A DNA stretch of 64,000 nt from UBA10107 sp963835585 (GTDB lineage Archaea > Nanobdellota > Nanobdellia > Woesearchaeales > UBA10107): the NCBI GenBank assembly GCA_963835585.1, contig CAWIGF010000003.1:1-64000 (forward strand), written 5' to 3'. The position numbers and the translations under genes are program-made. The notes under the pieces were generated by a model. It saw only the letters and a list, made by a program, of their open reading frames with translations. It searched no databases and was not told where the DNA came from. This document shows, in pieces, positions 9,337 through 18,242 of the stretch. Numbering within the stretch: position 1 is the first letter of the stretch; each line of letters opens with the position of its first letter.

Positions 9337-10160
9337 TAAAAGAATGGCGTAATGTATGCCTCAATTAATCCTGCAATAAATAATAATGCTATCGACATCA
9401 AAATGAGATTTGATGTGTCAAATGCTATTTTTTGGAAATTCTTGGTCGTGATGTCTTTTCGTGTTATTGCGACTGAGATAATTCCGCCTGCGAGAGCGGC
9501 GACGAAATAAGCCATGATCTCAGGTACACCATGGATAAAATATCTCAACACGGCACTGGAATATCCGCCGAGGCTTGAAATAATAGGGCCCGCAACTGAT
9601 CCGGACATATATGTTCTCATGAGTCCGCCCATGGCAACGGCAATTACAGATGCATTCCATGTCAGGATAAAAATCGAACCCGCTCCAAAAATGAATGAGA
9701 AAAGCAAACAAAATGTCAATACCTTAAGATTGTTGAAGAATATGTTTGAAAACAATCCAATACTCCCTGTTGCACTGCCATTGATATTAAGGATAGTATT
9801 TATCTGGACGGAAAATACAGATTGGCTTATTTCTTGGGGCAAAATTACATACCATACTGTGAATCCCAGAGAAATTCCAAGAAAAAGGAAGAGGAAGAGT
9901 GATATTACCCTTGAGTGTTCTCTTAACAAGGATCTTTCTTCAGGCATGTAATCTATTTTCTCTTCTTCAACAAGGAAGGCACGATATAGCAGCGGAATGC
10001 AAAATAGAACTGTTAAAAACACCGAAACAAGTCCAGCATTATCCTTAAAAATCCATAGACTAAGTGCTATCGCCAAAGAAACAAAAAGGAAACCGAAAAA
10101 AAATAGCTCCCAAGGATGTTTTTCAGCAGTCCTAGGACCAACCAAGGATTCAAAAACCAT
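9333..10160 (-). CDS. SpoIIM-like (stage II sporulation protein M family) integral membrane protein
   Basis: 275 aa with about six membrane helices (first two at residues 18-60, another at 86-108, then 165-190 and a C-terminal pair). The conserved block YFIHGVPEIMAYFVAALAGG marks the SpoIIM/DUF95 family. In sporulating bacteria SpoIIM helps septal membrane remodelling; in archaea the role is unknown. Transcribed alone, divergent from aif2b, convergent with the RPA-like gene. Function beyond a membrane protein is not established. Confidence 0.75.
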   Translation of the reverse strand: MVFESLVGPRTAEKHPWELFFFGFLFVSLAIALSLWIFKDNAGLVSVFLTVLFCIPLLYRAFLVEEEKIDYMPEERSLLREHSRVISLFLFLFLGISLGFTVWYVILPQEISQSVFSVQINTILNINGSATGSIGLFSNIFFNNLKVLTFCLLFSFIFGAGSIFILTWNASVIAVAMGGLMRTYMSGSVAGPIISSLGGYSSAVLRYFIHGVPEIMAYFVAALAGGIISVAITRKDITTKNFQKIAFDTSNLILMSIALLFIAGLIEAYITPFFY

Positions 10161-10220
10161 GATATATAAAACACATAAACATCTTATTTAAAGCTTTCGA
10201 CAAAAAGAAAACCCAAAGCC

Positions 10221-10228
10221 TTTAAATA
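10221..10228 (+). promoter_or_regulatory. TATA box of aif2b
   Basis: TTTAAATA centred 26 nt upstream of the ATG at 10251 places the transcript start at the initiation codon, so the mRNA is predicted leaderless. It confirms the chosen start. Confidence 0.6.
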
Positions 10229-10250
10229 ACAGCATAATTCCAGAAATAGT

Positions 10251-10652
10251 ATGGATTATGACACAATGTTGAAACAAGGGATGAAGGAACTGCCAGAAAT
10301 AGTTATTGAAACATCGAGATTTGAGGTACCAAAAGTCAAGGGACATATTCAAGGAAACAAAACTATAATCAGCAACATCAATGAAATTGTCGAAAAACTA
10401 CGAAGGCCTATTGCACATGTCGTAAAATTCCTTCTGAAAGAACTAGCAACACCGGGAGATGTCAAAAAACAATTCTTGGTCCTTGGAACTAAAATTTCTG
10501 CTTCTAGAATCAATGATAAATTAAAGGAATATGTGAATAAATACGTCATTTGCCCAGAATGTAGCAAACCAGACACAAAATTAAAAAAAGAAGGTGGATT
10601 CTTATTCATTACCTGTCAGGCATGCGGTGCTAAAAGAATAGTAAAAGAATAA
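10251..10652 (+). CDS. eif2b: Translation initiation factor aIF2 subunit beta
   Basis: 133 aa. N-terminal alpha/beta core (ISNINEIVEKLRRPIAHVVK, FLLKELATPG) then a C-terminal zinc ribbon with CPECSKPDTKL and CQACGAKR. aIF2 carries initiator Met-tRNA to the small subunit; beta tunes GTPase and tRNA binding. Length is the archaeal norm. First gene of a three-gene unit with DUF424 (1-bp gap) and a small membrane protein. Confidence 0.95.
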   Translation: MDYDTMLKQGMKELPEIVIETSRFEVPKVKGHIQGNKTIISNINEIVEKLRRPIAHVVKFLLKELATPGDVKKQFLVLGTKISASRINDKLKEYVNKYVICPECSKPDTKLKKEGGFLFITCQACGAKRIVKE

Positions 10653-10653
10653 A

Positions 10654-10950
10654 ATGATTGTAAAAACACATGAAACTAAAAATGGGGTCATTGTTGCTGT
10701 AGTAGATAAAGAACTAATTGGTCAGAAAGTAGAAGAAGGTGATTTGCAGCTCGACTTGAATTCTAGCTATTATAAAGGAGAGTTAAAGACACCTGATGAA
10801 GTTGGTGATTTGATAAGGAATGCATATGGAGTAAATATAGTTGGGGAACATTCAATAAAGCTTGCACTTGAAGAGGGAATCATTGATGAATCAATGATAA
10901 AGAAGATATCTGGAATACCCTACTATCAGGGAACATCAGATATATCGTGA
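10654..10950 (+). CDS. DUF424 family protein
   Basis: 98 aa, begins MIVKTHETKNGVIVAVVDKE and continues LIGQKVEEGDLQLDLNSSYY and LIRNAYGVNIVGEHSIKLA, the DUF424 pattern. The family is small, archaeal and commonly sits beside aIF2-beta, suggesting a translation link, but no activity is known to me. Starts 1 bp after the aif2b stop. Ends with a 4-bp overlap with the next gene. Confidence 0.75.
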   Translation: MIVKTHETKNGVIVAVVDKELIGQKVEEGDLQLDLNSSYYKGELKTPDEVGDLIRNAYGVNIVGEHSIKLALEEGIIDESMIKKISGIPYYQGTSDIS

Positions 10951-11387
10951 TATTTGTCCATTTGTTACTAGGAATTGTTCTTGGAAAATTATTTGGGAAT
11001 TATTTTGCTTTCATTCTTGGTTCAATATTGCCTGATATCGACCACATTTACGTCATAATCAGGAACCGTCTATGGGGCTTCCAGAGAATAATACAAAGCA
11101 TGAAATACGAGAAAAAATATAAATTAGAATACAAAACGCCGTTCATGCACTCGCTTCTTGTATTGCTTGTTTTTACAGCCATTGCTTACTTGTTTAATTT
11201 CGGGGCGATAGAATTTGGAATTGCATACTTGCTTCATTTACTAATAGATTGGCTTGACATAGATATAAAATACTATTTATATCCATCTAGAATTAAGTTC
11301 AAAGGGTTTCTTCCAATATGGTCTGATTTTGAAAAAAATATAACATTAATTTTATTTTTTATTGTGATATTGGTTTTCTTAATCTAA
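10947..11387 (+). CDS. Small membrane-bound metal-dependent hydrolase-like protein (YdjM/DUF457 type)
   Basis: 146 aa with four membrane helices. Conserved polar residues within the helices, HLLLGIVLG, ILPDIDHIYVI, PFMHSLL and YLLHLLIDWLDID, match the His/Asp pattern of the DUF457 membrane hydrolase group. Substrate unknown. Overlaps DUF424 by 4 bp and the convergent polC stop by 4 bp, so it is the last gene of the aif2b unit. Confidence 0.65.
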   Translation: MIFVHLLLGIVLGKLFGNYFAFILGSILPDIDHIYVIIRNRLWGFQRIIQSMKYEKKYKLEYKTPFMHSLLVLLVFTAIAYLFNFGAIEFGIAYLLHLLIDWLDIDIKYYLYPSRIKFKGFLPIWSDFEKNITLILFFIVILVFLI

Positions 11388-14300
11388 CCAAACCAAGCTT
11401 GCAAACCAGTCTGCTTTTCTTTGTCTCTTCCGAACATGCTATCTAGTCTGAATTTTATGAGATAAAGACTATCCTTGAGATAATCATCGCAGCCATAGGA
11501 TTCAGCAAGCGATATTGATGTATCAAGGTACTTTATAATAGATCCCTCTGAGATTGTAAAAATTAGCCGTCCACCGCATTTGGTGCATTTTCCTACCAAA
11601 GGGGGTCTTCTGTAAATCTCATTACAGTTTGAGCATCTGAATTTTTGCAGTGAAAATTTTCTTAGATTACCTCGCGTATCCTTAAGGAAATGCTTCTCAA
11701 TTACCAATCGAGCAACGTCTGACATGTCAACGGCACGTATTTTTCGCGCAAGTTCCATCTGCCCTTTTACTTTGTCGACAATGGTTGGCAATGTCTTGTA
11801 TGCAGAACAGTGGACTCCGTCATTTATATTTGATGTATCGTGGGTAAACCCAATTCCTTCGCTCTGCTTTGACGTTCCCAAAAACATGCCGAGCATGTCT
11901 ATTTTAATCGAGCTTGGTGGGGAAATGAGTTGTGCTGCTTCATAAAATTCTAATGGATATTTCCAGACAACATCCAATTTGTGCACCATGTCATCAACTT
12001 CTGATGGATTCAGGATTGCTGTAAGAACCAATGGAGCATCCATAGTTCTTCCTCCTCTATTGTCAGGAAGAAACTGTCGTGAAAAATTAAGCAATGCGTC
12101 CATCAATAACATAACGCATGCCTCATCTCCGTCGCAATCACGTCGCATTGCTGCATGGTACAATGGATGCGATAGCATGCCCGCTGTATTAGAAAACCCA
12201 ATTATCCTCCCAATAGTTCCTGCGGAAATATGCGGAGCAAGGCCTATGACGAGATGGCCGACCAAATCAGAATAATTCCGAACATTGTAGTATGGTTGTA
12301 ATCTATAAAATTTTACCAATAAATCATCTATAAACTTTGCAACATTCACAAGCACATCCGTAGCTGGTGAATCCATTGTGTCATGCCCTGCGGGAAGTAT
12401 CAAATCTTGTGGCTTCAATTCAATGATTTGCTCAACATTGGAAATTTCATTTCCATAAATATCATTGATATATCCGAGTTGTTTTATCTTTTCGATAGAG
12501 GTCCCTATTTCTTTTAATTTAAAATGAGTCAAAGGAATCTCTGACATATCATATCGCGTAGTTCCATCTTTATTCACCGCAACATCATGTTGAGCGCGAA
12601 GGACCCCTTTTGCAAAGTGCTCAGGAATATGATCCTTGTTTGACGTTCCTTTTACGCCTTTTATCAAATCAGGGGCATTGGATACGTTAAGCATCTTGAG
12701 AATGTTATCATACATACTAGTAAAGTCTATTTCGGTCTGCATATGGGTTCTATTTTTTCCGTGTTGCGGGCAATCTTGCGTCGTTTGTATGCCGCATGCT
12801 TGGCAAAAGAATCTTTTTTCATTCTTCGTTCCACATACATCACAGACATTAAGGACCGAATCCTTCTTGCATTTCGGACAAAACCGCAGCGTAAAATCCC
12901 CATTTATCTTTCCTACTGCCAGAGCCGACTGGAACGACCGCATTCGTCCTCCCTCGTCACCCACAGGGAAAAGAACATGGGGCGCCCCAATTAATTTTCG
13001 CATCTTTGCTTTTTCGGGACGTCCCATTCGTGCACCGATGAATGTTCCGGATTTGTCACGTATCTTCAACCCAGATGCTGATTCCAAAAAATGCAAAATT
13101 GGTTTGTCTAAATCATCATGTAATCTTGCCTTGAGAGAATGAATTGCTTCATGCAATGTAATTTCGTTGTAATGTATTCCTAGTGTTCTGAGAAACACTT
13201 CAGCATCGTCCTTTTCAATAATAATGTCTTCCGTTGCAAGATAATGTGGTATTCCAATCAATTCAAGATACCTCTTTATTTTGCTGTCTTTCCTGAAAGG
13301 AATGATTAGTTTTTGTATTCTTCCATCATTTGTTTCTATGTGAGAATCCGACAAGACATCATACAGCTCAAAAATATTTGCAGTAGTTAGTGTTATCCAA
13401 TGATATGTGAATCTGGGATGAATGGGAACATCTAACTTTTCTGAGAGAGAAATGGCTGCTCTGCCTGACAATCGTGTGTTTAAGGGATTTTTCAAGAAGA
13501 AGCCAATATCATCGGAAGCGATATCGACAAATCCAGAAACTTTCTCGACATCCAATGCACCGAACATATTAACAATTGCCTTCTCAACCTCCTGGACATA
13601 CCATTCTTCACAATATCCAGAAGGAATTAAAGGATGATTTCTGTCAAAGAAATCTCCATACGAGAATAAAATATCACCCAAATAGAGAATCTCGTTCACA
13701 TGGGGATTTACTAATTTGGCTTCTTCAATCGAATCGAGGCGAAGGACACGGCCATCATCAAGCAAAACAATTGGCCCTTCGATTGTGTCACATGGAGAGA
13801 TAGCAGCTGCTTTTCCGGGCCTTTCAACTTTTAATTGAGTTCCTGTTGCTACGTAATTATCCAAAACTATCATCGTTGATGGATGTATCGATGCAGCTGA
13901 GTAACCACTTATTCTTGAACGTCCGTAACGCAAGCGAAATCCTCCATGAGCTAGTGGATGCGTAAGAACAGGCCTTCCACCAACTAAATCAACTATGAAT
14001 GTGTTGTCTGGAAGGATTTTTGGTTTCTCATTCTGAATGGATTTATCTTTCTTTTCTCCTTTCGATTTTGCTTCCTTTTGGATTTTTAAGAATCCATCAA
14101 GAAAATTCCAATCAATTCCAAATGTCTTACCCCATTTCTGAAGTTCCACCCAGATCTTCGGAGCCTTGAGAGCAACCATAGAAATAACCAGTGCGACACC
14201 GCCGCGTATCTTGTTCGTCGGAATTCTTGGTAGATCTTTGTAGTTGCTCACCTCTATCTTCTCTGTTGGATCGCCAGTTATCTCTACAGGAAGGTTTTGC

Positions 14301-14965
14301 GCAAGATATTTTATTTCCTTTTCACTTGGACTGTATTGGAGATTTGTAACTCGTTCATGATAATCTTCTAATTCTGTAAAAAACCTTTTAACTTCCTTTT
14401 CATCAGGATCATATGTTTCATATCCCATAGTCTTTCGTATATAATCTGCCAAAACAACTGAAAACGCCGCCGCTGTTCCTCCTGCTCCTCTTATTGGTCC
14501 AGCGTAACTCATCGCAAGATATTCTTTTCCATCCCTTCTCTTCTTTATTTGTAGTTCAACAAATCCCTCCAAAGGAGCGGAAACAATACCCACAGTATGA
14601 TACGCAAACCCTGTTCTTATTCCTACTTCCATTGCCTCACGCACATCTTTAAATTTGCAGAATTTCTCCCTTGCAACTTCTTCAGCAATTAATAGGGCAA
14701 CCTCCCATGAAAGAGGTTTATGTTTTTGTTCAAGTTCATGAATTCGTTGTGGTACCCCCTTTCCGATGAGTTGCGGAGCAACCGCAGAAATCAAGCCTTC
14801 TACACGCTCTGCCATGTTTCTTGCAAGGGGAATGTCAACTTTTGGTTCTGGATCATATCCTTGTTCTCGGGCAGCTCGGGCAGCGACATATGCTCTTTCT
14901 GTCTCAGATTCGAGCACATCAAAATAATCCTGCATTGCTTTGCTTGTTCCTGGTATTGTTGTCAT
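11384..14965 (-). CDS. polC: DNA polymerase D large (catalytic) subunit DP2
   Basis: 1193 aa. Starts MTTIPGTSKAMQDYFDVLES; carries GPIRGAGGTAAAFSVVLADY, a Cys cluster around residues 690-730 (CPKCKKDSVLNVCDVCG, CQACGIQTTQDC), the catalytic acidic motif MRRDCDGDEA around residue 945 and a C-terminal zinc module (CSNCNEIYRR, CTKCGG). The last residues KQTGLQAWFG fit a PCNA-interacting peptide (Q-x-x-L-x-x-W-F). With DP1 it is the archaeal replicative polymerase. No intein. Overlaps polB by 4 bp, so translation is coupled. Confidence 0.97.
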   Translation of the reverse strand: MTTIPGTSKAMQDYFDVLESETERAYVAARAAREQGYDPEPKVDIPLARNMAERVEGLISAVAPQLIGKGVPQRIHELEQKHKPLSWEVALLIAEEVAREKFCKFKDVREAMEVGIRTGFAYHTVGIVSAPLEGFVELQIKKRRDGKEYLAMSYAGPIRGAGGTAAAFSVVLADYIRKTMGYETYDPDEKEVKRFFTELEDYHERVTNLQYSPSEKEIKYLAQNLPVEITGDPTEKIEVSNYKDLPRIPTNKIRGGVALVISMVALKAPKIWVELQKWGKTFGIDWNFLDGFLKIQKEAKSKGEKKDKSIQNEKPKILPDNTFIVDLVGGRPVLTHPLAHGGFRLRYGRSRISGYSAASIHPSTMIVLDNYVATGTQLKVERPGKAAAISPCDTIEGPIVLLDDGRVLRLDSIEEAKLVNPHVNEILYLGDILFSYGDFFDRNHPLIPSGYCEEWYVQEVEKAIVNMFGALDVEKVSGFVDIASDDIGFFLKNPLNTRLSGRAAISLSEKLDVPIHPRFTYHWITLTTANIFELYDVLSDSHIETNDGRIQKLIIPFRKDSKIKRYLELIGIPHYLATEDIIIEKDDAEVFLRTLGIHYNEITLHEAIHSLKARLHDDLDKPILHFLESASGLKIRDKSGTFIGARMGRPEKAKMRKLIGAPHVLFPVGDEGGRMRSFQSALAVGKINGDFTLRFCPKCKKDSVLNVCDVCGTKNEKRFFCQACGIQTTQDCPQHGKNRTHMQTEIDFTSMYDNILKMLNVSNAPDLIKGVKGTSNKDHIPEHFAKGVLRAQHDVAVNKDGTTRYDMSEIPLTHFKLKEIGTSIEKIKQLGYINDIYGNEISNVEQIIELKPQDLILPAGHDTMDSPATDVLVNVAKFIDDLLVKFYRLQPYYNVRNYSDLVGHLVIGLAPHISAGTIGRIIGFSNTAGMLSHPLYHAAMRRDCDGDEACVMLLMDALLNFSRQFLPDNRGGRTMDAPLVLTAILNPSEVDDMVHKLDVVWKYPLEFYEAAQLISPPSSIKIDMLGMFLGTSKQSEGIGFTHDTSNINDGVHCSAYKTLPTIVDKVKGQMELARKIRAVDMSDVARLVIEKHFLKDTRGNLRKFSLQKFRCSNCNEIYRRPPLVGKCTKCGGRLIFTISEGSIIKYLDTSISLAESYGCDDYLKDSLYLIKFRLDSMFGRDKEKQTGLQAWFG

Positions 14966-16446
14966 TTTCCTTCCTGGCTGAAGTTCAAAACCTTCACTTC
15001 TCTTGTCTTTAAATTCATTATAGGAACACGTCCCGGATCAGGAACATGACCTACTTTATCCTGGAATGCTGTTCGAGCCTGAAAACAACTCCCTATGATT
15101 CCTGTAATCACGTGCTTATATGAGAAAACAGCAGAACGATGAACATCACCTGAAACAATAATGTCTGGAATTTTTTCAATCATCAAATAATCAACATCAG
15201 TCATAAGATGAGGATTCCCATGGTATGTTGGAGCAAGATGGCGTTTTTGCAACAAGAACTTCATGACCAAGTCAGCACGTTCGCTGATGTTTGGCTTCTG
15301 TGTTCGTATGTTTTCAACGACATCTGCGTAGTAATTGTATGAATATCCATGATACATAAGAACATCAAATCCTGGGAATCCTGTTCTGCTTCCTATGTTA
15401 ACAATTGCCGGATTGCTCACCATAGTTACATTTGGCAAGGAATAAAGGTCCTCACAATATTCTTTTGGAAGGATCGTTTGTGGCTCAGCCAAAGGTACCA
15501 TGTCATGATTACCTGGGCAGATAATTATTTGTATGTCTTGTGGTATGAGTTTCATATACTCGGCGAATTTTTTATACTGGTCTTTATAAGTGAATAAGTT
15601 CAGTTCTGACTTCTGCGTTGGATACACAGAAATTCCATCAACACAATCTCCTGTGACGAATAGATACTTTACTTTTGATGCTATGGCACGTTGCGCATCA
15701 TTACCAACTTCTCCTGAAATCCATTTTATAAAACGAAGAAATTCATCTTCCAAGAAAAGAGTCGAACCGACATGAACATCAGATATAAAGACAACATATT
15801 CGTCCTCTAGCGAACGCTTCATTTCTTTTGTTATTGGTATGTCCGGAAAAAACAAATCATTCGCAAATACTATGTTTTTTCCGGTCACACCTGTTATTCC
15901 TATGACCTCATCATGGACCACGTCTTTTGCCTTATTTGTTAGGTCTAGTTTTGTCCTACTAAAGAAAACCTTAATTGCGCCCGTTGGGTCCTCAACAGTA
16001 ATCATTATCCCGTTCTTTGTGTCTTCCTTCTCTGAAACCATCCCTATAATTGCCGTCTGCTCCTTCTCTGATTTTCCCTTGAGGCGACCGATTGATATTG
16101 TATTCTCTAGCTGTGTTCTTTGCTGAAGAATTTTCTTGATTGCTGTATACCTTGCATTGAAGTAATTGAAGAAGTCTTGTGCTGTATTTTTCTTTGGTAT
16201 GTTTTTGTAAGAAAAAACTATCTTCACAATGCCATTTCTAGTTATTTTTTGTTTGTTTGTATCAAATATTTGAGCCTTATCTTCCTCGCTAATTTTTATT
16301 TGTAGTAATTTCTTGTTGACTAGTTCCGAGATTTTGGAAGGCTCCTTTATTGAATTCAACTCTTCGAGAAAATCTGGCTCAATCAAAACATTACTGTCGA
16401 GCAAAAACCTTACAACGTTCCTCTTTTTTTGTTCTATTGCTTCCAT
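14962..16446 (-). CDS. polB: DNA polymerase D small subunit DP1 (3'-5' exonuclease)
   Basis: 494 aa. After an N-terminal region and an OB fold (residues 110-200), the calcineurin-like phosphoesterase motifs appear in order: FISDVHVGS (about 224), GDCVDG (about 266), CPGNHD (about 313), YHGYSY (about 366) and GDVHR (about 434), all metal ligands present. It proofreads for PolD. Immediately upstream of polC on the same strand. Separated from cdc6 by 47 bp containing a strong hairpin. Confidence 0.96.
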   Translation of the reverse strand: MEAIEQKKRNVVRFLLDSNVLIEPDFLEELNSIKEPSKISELVNKKLLQIKISEEDKAQIFDTNKQKITRNGIVKIVFSYKNIPKKNTAQDFFNYFNARYTAIKKILQQRTQLENTISIGRLKGKSEKEQTAIIGMVSEKEDTKNGIMITVEDPTGAIKVFFSRTKLDLTNKAKDVVHDEVIGITGVTGKNIVFANDLFFPDIPITKEMKRSLEDEYVVFISDVHVGSTLFLEDEFLRFIKWISGEVGNDAQRAIASKVKYLFVTGDCVDGISVYPTQKSELNLFTYKDQYKKFAEYMKLIPQDIQIIICPGNHDMVPLAEPQTILPKEYCEDLYSLPNVTMVSNPAIVNIGSRTGFPGFDVLMYHGYSYNYYADVVENIRTQKPNISERADLVMKFLLQKRHLAPTYHGNPHLMTDVDYLMIEKIPDIIVSGDVHRSAVFSYKHVITGIIGSCFQARTAFQDKVGHVPDPGRVPIMNLKTREVKVLNFSQEGK

Positions 16447-16453
16447 TGGGTAA

Positions 16454-16495
16454 AAATCATCATTTATGTACGTGCGTACGTGAATTTGATGATTT
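16454..16495. repeat. Hairpin between cdc6 and polB
   Basis: AAATCATCA (16454-16462) is exactly complementary to TGATGATTT (16487-16495), and the interior GTACGTGCGTAC extends the pairing to a nearly continuous stem. It covers most of the 47-bp gap and touches the cdc6 stop codon. It could end cdc6 transcripts or regulate polB translation; both genes read leftward. Confidence 0.5.
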
Positions 16496-17750
16496 ATCCT
16501 TGTTTATTGAACCTAAAGCTTTTCTCTAATATCTCTTTTGCGTTATCTTTTGTTAATTTATTAATGGCAAGGGATATTTTTCTGGTCCTTCCATATCTGC
16601 CTTTTGAAACAACTTTGCCATTAATGATGCCTAACATATCAAGCTCAGATATTATATCAGAAACGCGCCTTTGTGTTAATGGCCGTATCTGAATTTCTGA
16701 ACAAAGTTTCTTGTATAATTCATATATATCACCAGTAAATAAAGATTCTCCTTCGTCATTTTTCTTATTAATTGAATCCCATAAAACCATAATTGAATAT
16801 AAAATTGCCTGATGCTGCTTTGGTTGTGTCGAGATAATGTCCAAAACCCTATCTTTTTCTATTTTATCCTCGGCCTCATCTATATGTTTTATTTTAACTT
16901 TATCCTCATCATTGCGTTCGGCAATTTCTCCAGATACCCTTAAAAGCTCAAGAGCTCGCCTTGCATCACCATGTTCTCTAGCCGCATAAGCTGCACATTT
17001 TTCAATAACACCCATTTCAATTACATCTGGCTTAAACGCTATTTTTGCTCTTTGATTCAAGATATCTTGTAACTGGAGAGCATTATAAGGAGGAAAGACG
17101 ATTTCCTCTTCAGAAAGAGAGCTTTTAACCCGAGGATCAAGATTATCTGTAAATACAAGATTATTTGAAATGCCAATCAAAGATATTTGTGCATTTTTTA
17201 ATTCCGAATTCATTCGTGTCAAAGAATAAAGAATTTCATCTCCTGTTCTTTCGACAAGCTGATCTATCTCATCCAAAATAAGAATAATTAATTGCTTTTT
17301 ATTGTCAACAATATGGGTGAATATTTTATAGACTTCTTCTGTTGGCAGTCCAGTGGATGGAACATGCCCTTCCATTAAATGTATTAATTCCGCAATCAAC
17401 CTATATTCAGTATCTGCAATTTTTTTGAGCTTACAATTGACATATAAAACATATAAATTAATATTTTTTTCTTTTGCAAGACTCATTAAATCATTTGTAA
17501 CATAACGAACACTTAACGTCTTTCCTGTCCCTGTTTTACCATAAATAAACAAATTTGAAGGTTTTTGATATAATAAAGCAGATCCTAAAATCCCTGCAAT
17601 TTGCTCTAATTGCTGATCCCTATGTGGAATTGAATCGGGATTGTAGTTTGCTTGTAATGCAATTTTATCATTAAATAAAAAATTCTTCTTTAGGAAATTT
17701 TCAAAAAAACCTTTTATCTTACCATCTTTCATAATAACCAAAAGTTCCAA
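16494..17750 (-). CDS. cdc6: Origin recognition/initiator protein Orc1/Cdc6
   Basis: 418 aa AAA+ protein: YNPDSIPHRDQQLEQIAGIL, Walker A YGKTGTGKT (about residue 72), Walker B LILDEIDQLV (about 157), sensor-2 region ARRALELLRVSGEIAE, and a C-terminal winged helix (QRRVSDIISELDMLGIIN, GRYGRTRKI) for ORB binding. It marks and opens the origin and loads MCM. The start codon lies 85 bp from the nearest ORB of the adjacent origin, the usual archaeal arrangement. Confidence 0.96.
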   Translation of the reverse strand: MELLVIMKDGKIKGFFENFLKKNFLFNDKIALQANYNPDSIPHRDQQLEQIAGILGSALLYQKPSNLFIYGKTGTGKTLSVRYVTNDLMSLAKEKNINLYVLYVNCKLKKIADTEYRLIAELIHLMEGHVPSTGLPTEEVYKIFTHIVDNKKQLIILILDEIDQLVERTGDEILYSLTRMNSELKNAQISLIGISNNLVFTDNLDPRVKSSLSEEEIVFPPYNALQLQDILNQRAKIAFKPDVIEMGVIEKCAAYAAREHGDARRALELLRVSGEIAERNDEDKVKIKHIDEAEDKIEKDRVLDIISTQPKQHQAILYSIMVLWDSINKKNDEGESLFTGDIYELYKKLCSEIQIRPLTQRRVSDIISELDMLGIINGKVVSKGRYGRTRKISLAINKLTKDNAKEILEKSFRFNKQG

Positions 17751-17834
17751 GAGAAATGAAGGTATATAAAATTATTCTTTTTGTAGTATAAAGGCAGTAG
17801 CGGTCGAATATATATATTTAACAATATATTGACT

Positions 17835-17856
17835 CACCCCACCATTTCCTATGGAA
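17835..17856 (-). promoter_or_regulatory. Origin recognition box (ORB), cdc6-proximal
   Basis: Read on the minus strand: TTCCATAGGAAATGGTGGGG followed by TG. The dyad TTCCNNNGGAA plus G-run is the known Orc1/Cdc6 site pattern. Its G-run points toward cdc6, away from the AT-rich core. Confidence 0.8.
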
Positions 17857-17891
17857 AATAAATTAAAATAACTTATATTTCATAAAAAATT

Positions 17892-17913
17892 AAATTTATT
17901 TATAAATAAATTT
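17892..17913. repeat. 22-bp perfect palindrome in the AT-rich origin core
   Basis: Starts AAATTTATTTA and is exactly self-complementary about the point between 17902 and 17903. Such AT palindromes favour strand opening or cruciform extrusion; here it lies between the two ORBs. Confidence 0.7.
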
Positions 17914-18074
17914 TAACCTATATATAAATAAAACTATTTTTTACTTTTCTTATTGAAAATATACTCTATTATTATATATCTTCTATATAGAAAATAATAA
18001 TATAATAATAAAATTCAATCAAAAATCAAAAAATCAAAACTACCTATTAAGGCTTAATATATGATAATAAGTCA

Positions 18075-18096
18075 ATTCCATAGGAAATGAGAGGGT
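18075..18096 (+). promoter_or_regulatory. Origin recognition box (ORB), trmB-proximal
   Basis: ATTCCATAGGAAATGAGAGG followed by GT, in inverse orientation to the 17835-17856 element, with which it shares TTCCATAGGAAATG. Its G-run points away from the AT-rich core. Confidence 0.8.
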
Positions 18097-18140
18097 CTAT
18101 CTGTAGTTTTTGCTATTTTATAGTAACAAAAAAGACAAGG

Positions 18141-18199
18141 TTTATATATTAGTTTTATGTTAAGGGTTCTGAAATTATTATTTAAAAAATCATAATTTC
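18141..18199 (+). promoter_or_regulatory. Promoter and dyad operator of the first trmB gene
   Basis: TATA box TTTATATA at 18141-18148 predicts a transcript start near 18170. A perfect 8-bp dyad, GAAATTAT (18171-18178) and ATAATTTC (18192-18199), starts at that point, a classic place for a repressor to sit, possibly the TrmB product itself. The regulator assignment is inference. Confidence 0.45.
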
Positions 18200-18242
18200 C
18201 TTTATAGGGGTGGAGACAAACAACAATATAGGGGAAAAAATA

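Larger units (their letters stand above)
17751..18209. other. Replication origin (oriC) region
   Basis: Gene-free stretch of 459 bp next to cdc6. It has two inverted ORB elements (17835-17856 and 18075-18096) enclosing about 218 bp of almost pure A+T, with a 22-bp perfect palindrome at 17892-17913, a 12-bp palindrome TTCTATATAGAA near 17989 and three close copies of AATCAAAA near 18015-18040. Initiator boxes facing each other around a duplex-unwinding tract beside cdc6 is the standard archaeal origin layout. Confidence 0.85.

Noticed and set aside
16451..16495. C/D box sRNA in the cdc6-polB gap because of TGATGA sequences
   Set aside because: The two ATGATGA-like strings are the two arms of one hairpin, and no CTGA boxes follow at guide distance.
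17858..18074. CRISPR or tandem repeat array in the AT-rich gap
   Set aside because: Repeats are short, irregular and low-complexity; flanking ORBs and cdc6 explain the region as an origin.
18210..18242. GTG start of trmB copy 1 adding 11 residues
   Set aside because: The paralog begins at the position equivalent to ATG 18243 and gives almost equal length; AGGGGA precedes that ATG.
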